Shown: piece by piece, positions 49,701-62,432 of the stretch
Layout of the letters: each line of letters begins with the position of its first letter
Numbering within the stretch: position 1 is the stretch's first letter
The notes under the pieces: generated by a model
Database searches by the model: none
What the model saw: the letters and a program-made list of their open reading frames with translations, nothing else
What the model was told of the DNA's origin: nothing
Assembly: GCA_963970005.1 (NCBI GenBank)
Contig: CAXAMN010021396.1
Coordinates: 62,001-126,000 of the forward strand
Reading direction: 5' to 3'
Origin: Durusdinium trenchii
Lineage: Eukaryota > Sar > Dinophyceae > Suessiales > Symbiodiniaceae
Length of the DNA: 64,000 nt
Made by a program: the position numbers and the translations under genes

Positions 49701-50216
49701 TGTCTCATTGGTCTGGTCGCTGCCGCACCACGCAAAAAGATCGGAACCGAGGCTTTACGTCCAAAGCAACGTGTCGGACGTGGAGGCCATGCTTGGAGAA
49801 TGGCAGGCCTGGACGGGCGGGAAAATCAAACACAGCGTGGTTGTTCGCCTAAAGCCCGTCGCCTCCGAAGCGAGCTTTGCGTGGAAGTCCAATCGCCTTA
49901 CTGTAGACGTGCAGTATATCTTCCAGAAGTTTTGGCACACATCCCCCAGACACCTGTGGCTTGTTAGGAGCAGTTCTGCTTGTACAGAGAGAATTGATGA
50001 GAATTTCTGTCGTAGTGATGACCCCAAGCGATCGTCCGGGCTGGGGCAACAGGGTCGCAGCATTGCCGTATCTGATGGTTCAATCCCTTAGTTGACGAGG
50101 CCACATGTTGTTGCACACTTGCCAAAAAGGGAATCAAAGTAGTCAAAGCAGCATAAAGAGAACCTGCCTCCACGTGTCTACACAAGCTCCAACAAGGTGT
50201 TGAGTAAAACAACAAG

Positions 50217-50315
50217 GTCTTTGGAGCTCGAGTCTGAACGCACCGGGTTTGCCCAGGTTGCTGCAGTGAAGGCGGGCTTGATCTTCACTCCTCAGCAACT
50301 GGAGGAGGTCCGTGG
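50217..50315 (+). CDS. Possible exon, unknown
   Basis: Acceptor CAACAAG|G; reads SLELESERTGFAQVAAVKAG then LIFTPQQLEEVR, and ends at a GTGAAA donor. Amphipathic helix content, no family recognised. Confidence 0.42.
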
Positions 50316-50623
50316 GTGAAAGAAACACCCGCAAAAGCGCGCCGCGCAGTCCACGTGGCATGCGGAGTCTCCGGTGGCTCCTGGTTCACCCTGGTGGCTC
50401 TTTTCCAACCCTGGTGGGTCCTGGTTCACCCGGTGGCATATATCTCGGACATGGGTCGTTTGGAACATGGTGTCCGAGAAGGTGTCCGCGTAGCCGACAG
50501 GACGTTGGACGTTGGACGGAGGACGGACATGGGTCGTTTGAAGAAGAGAAGGAGAAGGTGACCAAGCACATGAGACAGATCAAGACCGACCACATGAGAG
50601 AAGTGACCAGTTGGTTTTGGTGA

Positions 50624-50660
50624 GATAGATAGATCAAGATAGATAGATAGATAGATAGAT
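50624..50660. repeat. (GATA)n microsatellite
   Basis: About nine GATA units with one interruption (atcaa). Confidence 0.9.
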
Positions 50661-51480
50661 CAAGACCCCAGCATGGAAGCAGGTGGACGGTCTCCTCTGG
50701 GGTGAGGCGGAACTCCCAGACTCGAACTGGAAGACTCCGCTCATCTTCAGACGGGTGGTGGCTTCGCTTCAATGCTTCCTTTCAAGCTTTACGTCTTAGA
50801 TCATTGATCCCCATTGATCCCACGTACTGGCTCCTATTTTTGCCACCAACCCACACAGTCAAGGTTTTGGACTCTGTTTGGAGTGGAAGTAACTCCACTT
50901 CAGAGTCACACTTTGGCAACTTCGGCCCTGGCCACTGGCCGCGGGCCTAAACCGGTGGAGAGCTCTACCTCATCAAATGGAGGGATTTCCGGACCTTTCT
51001 CCGTGCTAGTTGTCGCACTGGCCAGGAGTAGGAGTTTGACACTTTGAGCCTTGGCAGGCTTGTTTTATCTGTTGAACAACACCAAACGCTGGTCAGACTC
51101 AGACCAACTGCACTTCCACCTTTGGAGCCAAGCCTAGAGATGCAAGACGAGACGATGACCGAATCACTTGGCAGGTCCAGAGGCAGCTTCCTGTACACAT
51201 GGAGGAGGACGGATGGAGGGATGGAGCCACGGCTAAGATGCTTTAAGTCAACATAACATCCCTTCTTCGTCCAGGCCACTCGTGTTTGCAGCCATCCGGG
51301 CCGTCACGTGCCACCATCACATGAGCAACTGACAAGCAGTTGGACCGCTGGAGAAGAGGGACACAAACTAACATCACCTTTCCCCATTTAAGATGCGGAT
51401 GGCACAGGATTGAGCTTGCGTTCAGTGAGTCGTGCAACAACATGTTTGATGTCTCTTCTTTTCATCATTCGTTCTTTTTT

Positions 51481-51517
51481 GCTCTCTCTCTCTCTCTCTC
51501 CCTCTCTCTCTCTCTCA
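51481..51517. repeat. (CT)n microsatellite
   Basis: CT dinucleotide tract with one CCT interruption. Confidence 0.95.
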
Positions 51518-53468
51518 CTTGTTTCTATTTTCTTTTCCTCTTTCCCAGGCTCCCGACCCAATTGGTGCAGATATCTCCTCTTTTCCGAGCATGACTGCCT
51601 GCCTGCGCAGGAAGCCTTAGTCGTCCGAGCCCGAGCTCGTGGGGGGAGTTGTCCGACGGGATCCGACGGGTTCAGGTTTCCAGAGAGATCTTTGTAACTG
51701 GCAGCGCCGGTTTTGGACTCGCGCCACGGAACTCCCCTTCGAAGCACCGCCCTTTTCGGGCCGCACCTCGCGGACGTCGAAGCCTCGCCGTCGACTGCGC
51801 GGTGTCGGACGTGGTGCACAGACTTGCCGCACCGACGCGTCCGGTCCCCGGTGCGCCGCGGCTCCGAACTCGTCGCCCTGAGGACTGGCTCTTGTCGTTG
51901 ACACCGGGTGCCAAGACTCGGGCTGCCAGGCCGCGGGCGTTGACGCCCTGTCGTGTTTCTGACGCTTCTTTGGAGTGGTGGAGAGCGATCCAAAGCAGAA
52001 AAACCACTTGCTGGGTAGATCCAATCGTTCTGCACTCGGGGTGGACCCGCTTTCGGGCCCAAGATAGGAGTTCATGGTTGCCCCGTTGGGGAGTCAGTCT
52101 ATATACAGTATGTCCATGGAGGTGGCCTTGGAGTCCAATCAATTTGGAGGACTCTCATCAAACCAGTGATTCAGAATTTGAATTGATCATTCTTTTTTGT
52201 AATCTAACTTGATTCTGAATTGGGAGAACTGACCTAGGTCAGTTAGTGCCGGTGTCGCAGTGGACGAGTCTTTTTCAGCTGGGACCGCTCCAGCCGTTCG
52301 ACAGACGTTCCCTGTGCCAGGTTTGCCTTGGTGGACAAGTGACCAGGGACGGAGCTGGATGACCGGTGTCGCAGTCGCAACTGAAGACCTGGCCACATCA
52401 TCCTTATCATGCAATGGTCATTTTTTTTTTCGAGGTGTGCATTTTCGTTGGAACTGCTTGGAGTTTCTATATGTTAGAGAGATTTCATCCGAGAATACCT
52501 TGCAAGACTTTCCAGTTGTCATGCCTTGCAGTTCCCCCAATCCGGTTTTGGGATTCAACACCTGCTCCGTTGGACGCAAATATGGACGCCTTAGACTCGG
52601 TCTCATGGGCACGGGCATCACTCTATTCACACGCAACGATACAACCATGTGATGTGAACACATGAGATGGTCACATATGGGTCACCCAAAGATCCAGGTG
52701 GTGGACCGTGAATTGATGATGGACAGTTTGTTTGGACGCTAAGGTGTTAGAACCGATGTGAACTGCTCCACCAGTTCGGTCCAGTTGGCTCCAAAGGGGC
52801 GGATGCCCACCTCGGTCGCAGAGAGAGATATGATATATTCCCCAAACCGTGTGGGCACACTGAGGGGTTCTTACGGTAGTGGAACATCCAGAACCGTTTT
52901 CTTTTTTGGTGTTTCTCCGGGTTGGACATGTCCGAACACGTCCCGTGACTGTTTCTCCGCGCATCGATCCGCATCGATCCGTCGGACCGTCGGACGAGTG
53001 ATGCGACCGGAGGTATTTCGGGTTCAGTTGACGGCGGCCTTCGTTCTTTTTTGGGGTCCACCCGTAACACCCGGGGTCGGCTGTTTTTGAGAGATCAGCA
53101 AGTGGTGAGTTCACAGCTTGGGGACTCGTGCCTTGGCCTCAGCTGTGCCAGCTCTCCGGTAATGTTATCAACACATCTGGCACCATCCCATGAACCTCTT
53201 TTGGCTCGAAAAGAGAGGAAGGCGGCAAGACGAAAGGCAAGTCTTGCTGTAGCCTACTGCGGAGGGAGAAGCCCAGGTTCCAGGATCCTTTTCTTTTTCA
53301 ATGGTTTTCGAGCATCTTGATGTTGCAAGACTTTGAAGGTATATCTGTCCATCTCCTTTCACTGATTGACCAAGACACCTGATCCTGGTGCACTTCCTCC
53401 CTGCAGAAGGCCTCTCCGAAATCCCCGGCCGGCGCATTTTCCTGGCGCCGAACTGCTTGACCGGCTAG

Positions 53469-53549
53469 AGACCCAAGTTGACGGAAGCAATGGCCAAAGT
53501 GGAAGAGGCAGAGGAGTTTTTGGAGAGCTCCGATGATGAAGAGGCCCAA
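53469..53549 (+). CDS. Possible exon, acidic helix
   Basis: Acceptor GGCTAG|AG; reads RPKLTEAMAKVEEAEEFLES then SDDEEAQ, 27 codons, followed by a GT donor. No family recognised. Confidence 0.42.
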
Positions 53550-54147
53550 GTTGTTCATTTCGGGATCCTTCGGAAGGTTGCTGGTTGCTGAAAAGTCACC
53601 TCACAAGTTACATTATCTCACCTTTAAAAAGATCGACATCAGCTTGCGAGCCATCTTCCTTGGTCTTTGCCAACTGTTTGGGGAGTGTGTCCAAGCCTGC
53701 TTGGTTCTTGGGGTTGGGAACTTTTGCCTTTCTTAAAAATGACGATCACAGGTTGGTTTCACCACGTGCCGGGTGATGCCGAGGGGGGAGACTCCTGGAA
53801 AGGAAACCAAACACGTGCAGGAGACTCGGGAGACTCTGAAGCTTCCGGATCAGTTCCCCGGTCCTCGGGTCCGGATCTTGAATCCTTCACATCTACAGTA
53901 TCGTTTCAGAGGCTCGATGGCACTGGCACCCGATCAGATGGTATTTGATATGGGGCTCCATATAAAATCACCAATCTTGGGGATTGTGCCATCTACTCTG
54001 AAACCAGGTCTCTTTAGGCTCCAAAAGGTGCCTTTATATCGATGCATTTACTTCGCCACGATTGGCTCCTGGTCGGCTTCGCGGTCCCGCTTCGCGGTGC
54101 CGTATAGGCAAGTGCTATTGGGCCAAGCAAGAAATTGGGACATAGTT

Positions 54148-54167
54148 CGACCAGGTCGACCTGGTCG
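54148..54167. repeat. 20-bp perfect palindrome
   Basis: cgaccaggtcgacctggtcg equals its own reverse complement. Confidence 0.9.
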
Positions 54168-54907
54168 TTTTCTGAAGGGTTGACTTGGTGAGCCAGGAGA
54201 CTGTCCTCTAGCTGGAGGCTGTACTCAGTGAGGACCACAACAGAATCCAACCTGAAATGGGAGTGTAGCTCAAATAGGGAGACCAACCAACGCCCCCTGG
54301 AAGAAGGCTTTCCCTTCACCCTTTCCCCTCACCCTTCAACCAACTCATCCCCCCCCTAACCCCGCTTCCGTGCCGCGGCGCCCGTCGTCCGTTCCCGGGA
54401 ACCTGCCACCCTTCCCACGCCGTCGGACACTCCAGGCGGGCCCCGGCTACGCCACCCTGGCGCGCGAGGGGCCGAAAGAGTCCACCGGAAGCGTTGGGCA
54501 TCCCGATGGCTGCAGCTCGGCCGCGGGAGCGGGTCGCGGGGAACGGGTGGGCACGAGGTTCGGGAGAGCGGGAGCGGGAGGTTCAGGAGCGGGAGGAGTC
54601 CAAAGAGATGAGGGTGGATGAGGTTCAGGAGGTATAAAAACTTGAATTCGAGCAACTGTCTGGAAGTTTGAGATGTTCGATATTTAGAAGCTTTGTGGAG
54701 GATTTGTGATGCGCATGTGACGTAACGCTACAAAAAGCTCAGGTGCATACAAAATTCACCTTTTGGGGAATGTGAGTCTCGTGCAGGACTTGTGCTTGCC
54801 ACGTTTTGCCCACCTTTCGCTGAGCAAGCTCTCTCTCTCTCTCTCACACATGGGCTCGCGCCACCACCACTCAGCTCCATCCAGATCCCTGGGCCTTAGC
54901 TTTTTAA

Positions 54908-54970
54908 TAGCGATGGCCTCCACCTAGTAGCGATGGCCTCCAACCTCATTGCGATGGCCTCCACCCAGAA
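54908..54970. repeat. Imperfect tandem repeat of about 21 bp, 3 copies
   Basis: Core gcgatggcctcca occurs at about 54910, 54930 and 54951 with small spacing differences. Confidence 0.85.
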
Positions 54971-55210
54971 GCGTCCTTGTTCCAAGCTCCTTAAAAAAGG
55001 CCTTTTGGCCTTTAGAAAGGGTGTCCTCTGGAGCCTCCAAGAGTGTCCCAAGAGCTTTCTGGACCTTCCAGGCACTCCGTGTACCTTCTATTGCTTCACT
55101 CGGCGCGGCTGTAACCGCGGGGCAGATTGCAAGTGGGGCGTCTCAGACTGCAGTGGAGTGAAACCACGAACCGAACGAAGATGAACAAGTCAAGTATTAC
55201 GTAGTTAACA

Positions 55211-55265
55211 TGTATATACGTATATATATATATATGTATATACACACATATATATATATATATAT
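55211..55265. repeat. (TA)n-rich tract
   Basis: TA repeat with TG/CA interruptions. Confidence 0.95.
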
Positions 55266-55399
55266 GGCTAGGGGATGATTTCGGACAGCCACTTTTGAAA
55301 CATTTCCACTTGTTAGCATTAACACATACATATAATAGTTTTCTTGGTCTACTATTGCTGTTGCTTCTTGTCTTTGGAACGACAGCACATTACTTTGGA

Positions 55400-55831
55400 G
55401 CTCATGGGCAATGTGTCTCAAAGCGCTTCTTCAGAGCCTACTTCTTTTCCTGATGCAGCTGACATCGTGGAAAACATTCACAATGGAACCATTGCTGTGC
55501 ATAGTGACAGGGCGGCAGTCACCAAAAAGCAAATTCAGATCCAAATCAACACCATCAGACGCAACGCAGTCAACCAGGGAACCCTGGCACAAGGTTCTGC
55601 TTGGTCGAGTCAATGCCAGACGGCGTTGATGTCTTGGTTACAAACCAAGAAAGATGGTCGTGCTCGCTCGGCATCAACTTCCCAAGGCAGTGTTCCAATG
55701 CTTGCTCTTCCTGCACCTGTTCATCAAGACATGTGCATCAAGACATTGAAGAAGAAAACGATCGTCTCCGGCATGAAAATGAACTTCTCAAGCAGGAACT
55801 TGCCCAACTGAAGCGCGCGCACTTCTTGTAG
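55400..55831 (+). CDS. Coding-like fragment with coiled coil, unknown
   Basis: Between two TA-rich tracts. One frame reads ADIVENIHNGTIAVHSDRAA and VTKKQIQIQINTIRRNAVNQ; a second overlapping frame, from about 55601, ends with the coiled coil EENDRLRHENELLKQELAQL before TAG. Together they suggest one broken gene or element fragment. Confidence 0.35.
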
Positions 55832-55900
55832 TTAGGAACTACTGTCTGACTGTCTGAGAAAATTAGTCAAAGCGCGCGCGGCCGAAACCATCACGGAACC

Positions 55901-55986
55901 ATATATATATATATACATATATAATCACATATACATATATATACATATATATATACATACATAGTATATACATATATATATATATG
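55901..55986. repeat. (TA)n-rich tract
   Basis: TA repeat with CA interruptions, about 86 bp. Confidence 0.95.
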
Positions 55987-56683
55987 TACAATGAAACACC
56001 GTATAGAGCTACTAAGTTTTTGATTCTTGTAACCTTTTCAGGAGACTGTTTCGACCTCTTCCTGCACCGTCAAAAGAAGACTACTTTGGAGAAGGTTCTG
56101 ATCTATCACGGCATGTATGTCACGAAAAAAGGATGAGTCCTTTTACACTGGAAGCATATATGAGTCCTTCATTCGGTGTGATGCGGCAAATCCTTTATTG
56201 TGGAAACGGTGCGCGCGGCTTACCCCGCTGTGCCGCAGGTTCTGTCACATGACGCATCAGTCGAAGCTCCAACAACGCCTGGGGGCTCGAAGAACTCAGT
56301 GCAAAATGGATGGCAAACGCGTAACCGACGGTTTTAGACGTTAGAAGTTCGAAGGGTGATCCACGTTGGGTCGGACTTGGTTCGGGTTTCGGGAGGCCAA
56401 TCGCCCCATCTTCCCCGGAGGGTTCGGGGGGCGCCGATCCGGCTCTCCTCGTGGCCTCGCCGATCCGGCAGGTCCTGGGGGCCGGAACCCCGCGTCCCTC
56501 ACGACCTCGCGGCGACCCCCGCGGCTTCGACCCCCGCGCGAACCGGACGGAGACCCCGGTGGCCACAGGATCCCGTGACAGACGCGCCGCGTCTCTTCTC
56601 TTCGACCAGCGGAGGGGGAGGGGCACGGTGGCGGAGCGGAGGGGTTCGGTGTCGTTCGACCGAAGCGGTGTGAGGTCGTGAAG
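55987..56683. other. No supported gene; GC-rich segment
   Basis: 56.35-56.68 kb is very GC-rich and open in five frames; not called. Confidence 0.45.
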
Positions 56684-56739
56684 CGTGGAAGAAGCAACAA
56701 CGTGAGAAGCGCAAGCTCATGCGAGGCTTTGCTCATAAG
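56684..56739 (+). CDS. Possible exon, basic helix
   Basis: Acceptor GTGAAG|CG; reads WKKQQREKRKLMRGFAHK, 56 nt, GC donor (gccggtgg). Splice pattern as in the SNF2 gene. Unknown family. Confidence 0.42.
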
Positions 56740-57700
56740 GCCGGTGGAAGACCCGTGCTTTTCCTCTTTCTTCCCCTGCTGGGTAACCAGTCGCCCAGAA
56801 GCGGCCTGGTTTCAACTGCGATGACGCGGCACTTCAGTGCTGGCTGGATTTTGGATGGTGAGTGATGTTTGTGCCTGAGCATAAGTCATAGAGTTAGTTG
56901 CTATTGACCTTTTCAATCCTTTTCAGATGTTTATTCGAATCAGGGTCTTTTCAGGGGTCATGCCATCCACTTAACCATGATTAAATCATATTAAAACAAA
57001 GGGAGGTGTATCCTTTGCAATTGCTTGGTGGTACCGTACCTCAAAATCGTGCGGAATCACTGCCATCATGCCATTCCAAAACACATGTTGTTTCGTTGGT
57101 TTTTCGTTGGTTTTTCCTGCGGGTTCTCCCAACAAACAGCACCGGCCATCCAGGATGAAGCTGCTCCCGAGGTTCCAAGGCTTCGGGTCGTCGTTTTGGG
57201 AGCCTCGCGTGGCTCCGGGGTTCCCGGGGATCCGAGGCTCGGTCTAGATGTGGTCACGAGACGTTAAAGAAGAGGTTGGGAAGAATCTTTTTGGTTTGAC
57301 CTTTTTGAGGTCGGCAAGAGAGATGGGATATGAGAATAAGCTTGTATAGCAGCGCCTGCAGCGGACTCAGCTGTATTGCTTTTCACTATATATGTCTCTA
57401 TCGGTTCACCAATGGAGAACTCTTGGGGTCCCACTCCTCGAAGGAGAAGACCTGATGTGGATCAGGATTTCAGAGACCTGTAGCCTCCATTTCCCGGCCA
57501 TTTCATCGATTGTTCCGGACGCAGAACTCTTGTATCATCTGACGGTTCAGCAAGCGGACTCAGCGAACTCACCCGAACCTGAACCCCTCACCTGAACCCC
57601 TCCGAACCCGAAACGGAAGCATTGGGACCCTTTGGTTTTTTTCATCAACCGAACATCGCAGGCTCCAGACCGGTCGAATCGATCGGGTGCACGGTGCCAG
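56740..57700. other. No supported gene
   Basis: Short open stretches only. Confidence 0.45.
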
Positions 57701-57786
57701 GCCCCAAGTCGTCCGAAAGAAGCCGTTGGCCGATGAGGCACGGAGAAGAGGTTTCTGCCGGCAAGTTGTGGTGGATGTTGAACTCG
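57701..57786 (+). CDS. Possible exon, unknown
   Basis: Acceptor GTGCCAG|G; reads PQVVRKKPLADEARRRGFCR then QVVVDVEL, with a GTGAAT donor. The neighbouring 58003-58107 stretch (VPNVGTSIKSVVFTSGPHPN, acceptor CTTCAG|GT) may belong to the same gene but does not join in phase. Confidence 0.35.
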
Positions 57787-57860
57787 GTGAATGTGTTGAT
57801 ACGTTGCAACACCTTGCGACCCTTCACTGCAAGAAAAACACTGAAACAACTCCCAACAGC

Positions 57861-57932
57861 ACCTTCAAAGGGGTCACCAATGGAAGCCTCAGCCCACTAC
57901 TAAGGGACCTCCATTGGACACCCCTTGAAGGT
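57861..57932. repeat. 72-bp hairpin (MITE-like)
   Basis: Left arm accttcaaaggggtcaccaa (57861 on) and right arm ending ccccttgaaggt (57932) are inverted copies with small differences. The right arm matches 4455-4490 in reverse complement. Confidence 0.75.
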
Positions 57933-58692
57933 CCAAGCACAAAGCCTTTCAACCTGCTTTTCCTTGGCCTCTCTTCCTGGTCCTCTTCGACCGACACTTC
58001 AGGTGCCGAATGTGGGCACCAGCATCAAGTCGGTGGTCTTCACGTCGGGGCCCCATCCGAACTCCAGAGAGGGCGAGGCAGGTCGAATTCGAGCAGAACC
58101 TGGAGGAGTTGCTGGTGGGTTAAGTGGTCCCAAAGCACCAGGAAGAAGTAGTTAGGCTAACGGACCTCTTTGCAGTTCTAGTTCGGGGGGGAAGGTGTTG
58201 GAAGAGCTGGGTTGGAAGACTGGCCGAACGTGGCAGAACTTGGAGGATTGGGGCCCCAACTCGACGCAGTGACAGCCTAAGGTGGAGCTCCCCATCTGAC
58301 CAGCCTCCATGGTTAAGGTCCATGGTTGGTTGTCATGTTCGTCAAAAGGGTGGGATCCCGTGGTTTTAGGTTATGGTGCGGTCAGCCAGAGAGGTTGAAC
58401 CTCTTTTTGCCGACCTCACCACTATGGTCGGCCCCATATATTTGAACCTCTCTTGGCACTTGGGCCACACCTGGGGCTTCATCCCCGCTTTATTCGCTGC
58501 ACATCCAGGTACACTCCATCCCGGCTCACCCTGACCACTGGGCAGCAGACGGATATCCGCCCAGCACTCTTTGGACCAACTGCTACGAGGCGACTAGATG
58601 GGGAGAGAGAAAGAAGTGCAAGAAAAAACAAATATGTGAAGGAACCCAAGAATCTCAAGGCCGTTTTTTTTCGGAAGGGGAGGGGGAGATGG

Positions 58693-58716
58693 ATATATAT
58701 ATATATATATATATAT
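58693..58716. repeat. (TA)n microsatellite
   Basis: 24 bp perfect TA repeat. Confidence 0.95.
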
Positions 58717-61073
58717 GAGTCAAGATTTGGCCCAGCAAGGCGGCAAACACCGTGAAAGACCTGCTTTGGGCTCCAAAACCGTCTATACTAGACACCCTGT
58801 TGTTTGGGGGCGCTCTTCGACACCTCAGTTTCAGGAGAAGCCTCAAAAAGAGGCGACAGCAGAGTATGATCAAAATGAATATAAAAAGCAAACAAAATTC
58901 GGAGTAGTGGACGCTCTTCTGCCTATAGAGATCTGGATGGGACACTGTGCATCTACTGTAGTTACTAGGGAGAGCTCCGTGCACCATGAGTCATGGTGGA
59001 TGAGTATTCAGACAGCCGTTCATGGTCGACCGACCCATTTCTGTGGATCTTCAGCGACCTGGGGAAAAAAAGTGTCTACGCTGACACGAAGACAGTCTGA
59101 CTGGTGAAGTTCTGTTTGCTCGATTTTGGAAAAACCAAATCAGGCGTAAGTCAGGATGTGGGTGTGTATTAGAATAGGGTCTCTGACCCCGCGGAAGAAG
59201 GAACACAGACCACAACCCATTGGTGGGGGGGTTCTATTGAATTGCACACCCGCACCCATCAAGGAGTCTTCTGCCACCGAAGACAGTCAGAACTCTGAGT
59301 CACGGAGTTACGGAGTCACGTTGCCCAGACCAACGGTCGACGTATCAACATCTGAACCGTCGGCGTCGGCGTGCGACACAGCTGGGCTTCATAGAAATGG
59401 GCGTAGAACGGACCCATCCATATTCACCAACAGTGTAAAGATGCATCATATCATATTTTTATAGGTATCCTGAGTCTCACCAACCATGCCCGCCGTTGGT
59501 TTTGGACTACCTCCGTTTGGTGGGGCTTCAGGCGCTTCACTGTGCTCAGCCGCTTGCCCGATGGGCAGGGGGCCTCAGGTGCTGTGCCAGGATCCGCTGC
59601 CGTGGGCGATAGGGAAACATCAAACACGAACAGACGCCATGAATTGTCCGCCCCCTTTATTTTTTTTCAAACATTCATGTGAACACCCGGCCAGATCGGA
59701 GATCTTAGGAGAAGGTTTCTGAGGTTTCTAGGTGAAGGTTTTCTAAGTTTTGAAACACCTGAACCGCTTTTCTCTGAAAATGGAACGCGTTTTCTCCGGG
59801 TGTCCAAGTTCCTCCTCCAGTCCCAGCGCGAGAACGTGGATCGATCCGGCCCAGTGTTCAAGGGTTTCACCGATGACCTTTTGACTCTCCAACATGAAGA
59901 AGTTGGAGCGATTTTCAAACAAAACTCCTGGAGGTGTTCCGGAACAAGGGGCCATGCTTCGTGACAAAAGAACGCGTGGGACAAGAGAACAGATGACCCA
60001 AGTGCCTCAGTTCATTCCATTCCCCTCGGGCCCTCGGCACCGGTCCTCCCCCACGTCTGCTCCCCCCGAAAAGGGCAAAAAGGATGACCTGAGAAAGGAA
60101 ACGCCATTCAGAACACGTGGGGGGCATCAGAAACAACGCCCTGGAACACGGAGGGAGCCCCGGTTTTTCTAGCTCTCTTTCGTCGTTGGAAGGTACGCGA
60201 GCTGTCCACGCGTATGAACACGCGTGAGCTCACGCGTGAACACGCGAACGCCTACGCCTACTGCGTACGCTAACGCTCGCTAGGCTGATGCTCGATTCTC
60301 AGACGGGCACCATCAGCGGCGTACCCGTCACTGGAAGTTCATGGGCACCTCGCCGGGAGAAACGGAGCGACGTTCGGCGTCTGCCGGTGGCGGCCGTCTT
60401 CCGGTGTCCTCTTTTGGGGATTCAGCAGCGACGGCGTTTGGAGGGGGGGTGGGTTTTGCCAGCATGATAAGCATCATGAAACCCGGACTTGAAGCAAGCC
60501 TTCACCTTTGAGGGTCCTGGATGATTGGGGGGGGTGGTTTTCACCTGCGAACGGGTACTTTCGGAGGTGTTGGAGGTGAAGGCCTGAGGGTGAAGATGAA
60601 GGCCTGAGGGTCCTCGTTTGGTTGTCCTTGTTGATTTCGATCCTGTGGACCAGCCCGTCTCATTGAACGTACCAACGAGAGAGATATCAGCAATTTGGGA
60701 GTGACAAGAAGATACAGCCTCTGCACAACCCTGCGCACTCTGCACTCAGAACAACATGGATGTTGTGCATGTCTGGACTGGTTGAGGAAAGGTCAAAAAA
60801 GAAACTGCTGGTCTACACCCCTGCACTTCGTCTCGGTTACGCCCCCAGAAAGCCTCGCCTCATTGCAAGACGCCTCGCCTCGTTTGGGTGTCGGCCTTTT
60901 TCCAGTCAACCGTTTGGGCCTGCCATCGCTTCAGGTGTCGTCCGAAGGAATCCGAGCGGTGGAATCCCGTCGGACCGGATCGGTGATGCATCATGATCTT
61001 GATCATTCTGATTTCTTTTAACACATATTTGGATGATGGCTCTTCAAATCAAGGTTATTTTTCATGAAACCCG

Positions 61074-61132
61074 TGATCTCTTTGATCTCTTTGATCTCTT
61101 TGATCTCTTTGATCTCTCTCTCTCTCTCTCTC
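61074..61132. repeat. (GATCTCTTT)n array running into (CT)n
   Basis: Five 9-bp units followed by about 20 bp of CT repeat; the 9-mer keeps frame and would read a repeated LFD. Confidence 0.93.
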
Positions 61133-61439
61133 CTCGCCTTCTTCGCCACCTTTGGCCCTACCTTTTTCTTCGCCACTCGCCACCAGGAAACCTTCTTCGT
61201 TCAGGCAGGCTCCCACACGGTTCGCGTAGCGCTGTCCGGTCGGCTGAGCGTGGAGCAGCTGAGCTCAAGGAGCTCAGAGCCTCCGATGGCATGGCGGTAG
61301 AAGTCCCTAATCATGTGTAGCGACCATGATGGGGTTCCTTGGATATAGATTTGTATAGATGGCAGTGGGTCATGGCACAGGCGGCCGCGGGATCCTGGTT
61401 TTTCCCACCAAAAAATGAACAGAATAGATTACCAGGGAG

Positions 61440-61923
61440 GTGAACCTACCAGGGTTTGGAGAGCTCCAGGTCTTGGCTCGCCAGATGACGTCCAGGTCCA
61501 GCAAGTTGACAGATGGTTTGCTTCGCACTTGGCATGGTTATCAGCTTGAGCCTCTCACCAAACAGATTATGTGGAGGATACACCCCAAAACCATGAAAGA
61601 ACTGGTAGAGGAAGGATATACTTATATATATATATATGACTTATGACTTTGGTCTCCTCCGCAAGCAGCTGCAGGTGGAGATGATGGATGGACAGTCTGC
61701 AAGGGGCCTTGGGATGGTTGAAACCAAGAAGACTCTCCGATTGAGCCGATTTGAAGAACTGATGACCTGGGCCAAAAGAGTTTTGAAGTATATAGAGGAG
61801 TCTTTCAAAATCTTTGAACCCAAAGACAGGTGGAAGTCTTTGGTTCCCCATATTGAAAGCACACTCACGACTGTCGAGGCCCATCGAGGACCCCATCTAT
61901 CCAGGTACCAGGCCTGGCGTTAA
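61440..61923 (+). pseudogene. Coding-like fragment split by a TA microsatellite
   Basis: The first part (frame from 61440) reads TSRSSKLTDGLLRTWHGYQL and PLTKQIMWRIHPKTMKELVE. The second (frame from 61636) reads LLRKQLQVEMMDGQ, LSRFEELMTWAKRVLKYIEE and RWKSLVPHIESTL. The (TA)n tract at 61623-61637 separates them and the frame differs on its two sides. Unknown family; possibly a retroelement or gene relic. Confidence 0.38.
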
Positions 61924-62432
61924 AACCCTGGTCCAAACGACCTGTTTCGTTGACGGATCCAGTCAAATGCTTGACCTGTAGGGGTAGAGTTTCTGTCCAG
62001 TTGGAGCCGGCGATCCCTTAGGGGGAATGACTGGCTAAGTTCACCACCTGGCTGCCCTTCCGTCCGTATCAGGTGGTGCAAATTTTGAGCGTTTCTTTGT
62101 TTCAGACTTGATTCCGTTGCCGCTAGTAGCGTTCTTGTTCCTAGTAGTACGGCCAGGAGCCCCGATCGTAGCGTTCTTGTGGCCTTTAGGGTCCTCGATT
62201 CATCCAGCTTCACTTTTGGGTCCTCGACCGTTAGGGCACTTTCTGCCTCGTTCCGCCGCGTCGCGCCTTCTTCTCAGTGATGCCCGGCTCCGGTTCGCCG
62301 CGGTCCCCGGGTGTTTGTCTTCGGAACAGAAATCCACCGGTGCCGCCGCCGAACGAAAGGCCATCTTGCGTTTGGACTTCGGCGCTCTTTTTGGCGGCAC
62401 TCCACACAACCACGGGTGCATTTCCAGCTTGA
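61924..62432. other. No supported gene
   Basis: Open stretches on both strands overlap; no motif. Confidence 0.45.

Larger units (their letters stand above)
50316..53468. other. Region without a supported gene
   Basis: Contains a (GATA)n microsatellite (about 50624-50660) and a (CT)n tract (51481-51517). The GC-rich 51.6-52.06 kb is open in several frames on both strands without a motif. Confidence 0.45.
58108..61439. other. No supported gene; repeats
   Basis: Contains (TA)n at 58693-58716 and the 9-bp array at 61074-61118. An open stretch at about 60778-60900 (EERSKKKLLVYTPALRLGYA) is protein-like but unsupported. Confidence 0.45.

Noticed and set aside
50956-50990. GELYLIKWRDF, chromodomain-like
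   Set aside because: Only one short motif; the rest of a chromodomain and splice support are missing.
51649-52212. 187-codon plus ORF and minus ORFs of up to 224 codons in the same DNA
   Set aside because: Mutually overlapping, GC-driven openness, no recognisable domain or splice support.
56341-56736. 131-codon minus-strand and overlapping plus-strand ORFs
   Set aside because: GC-rich DNA lacking stops in most frames; composition is Pro/Arg/Gly-rich without motifs.
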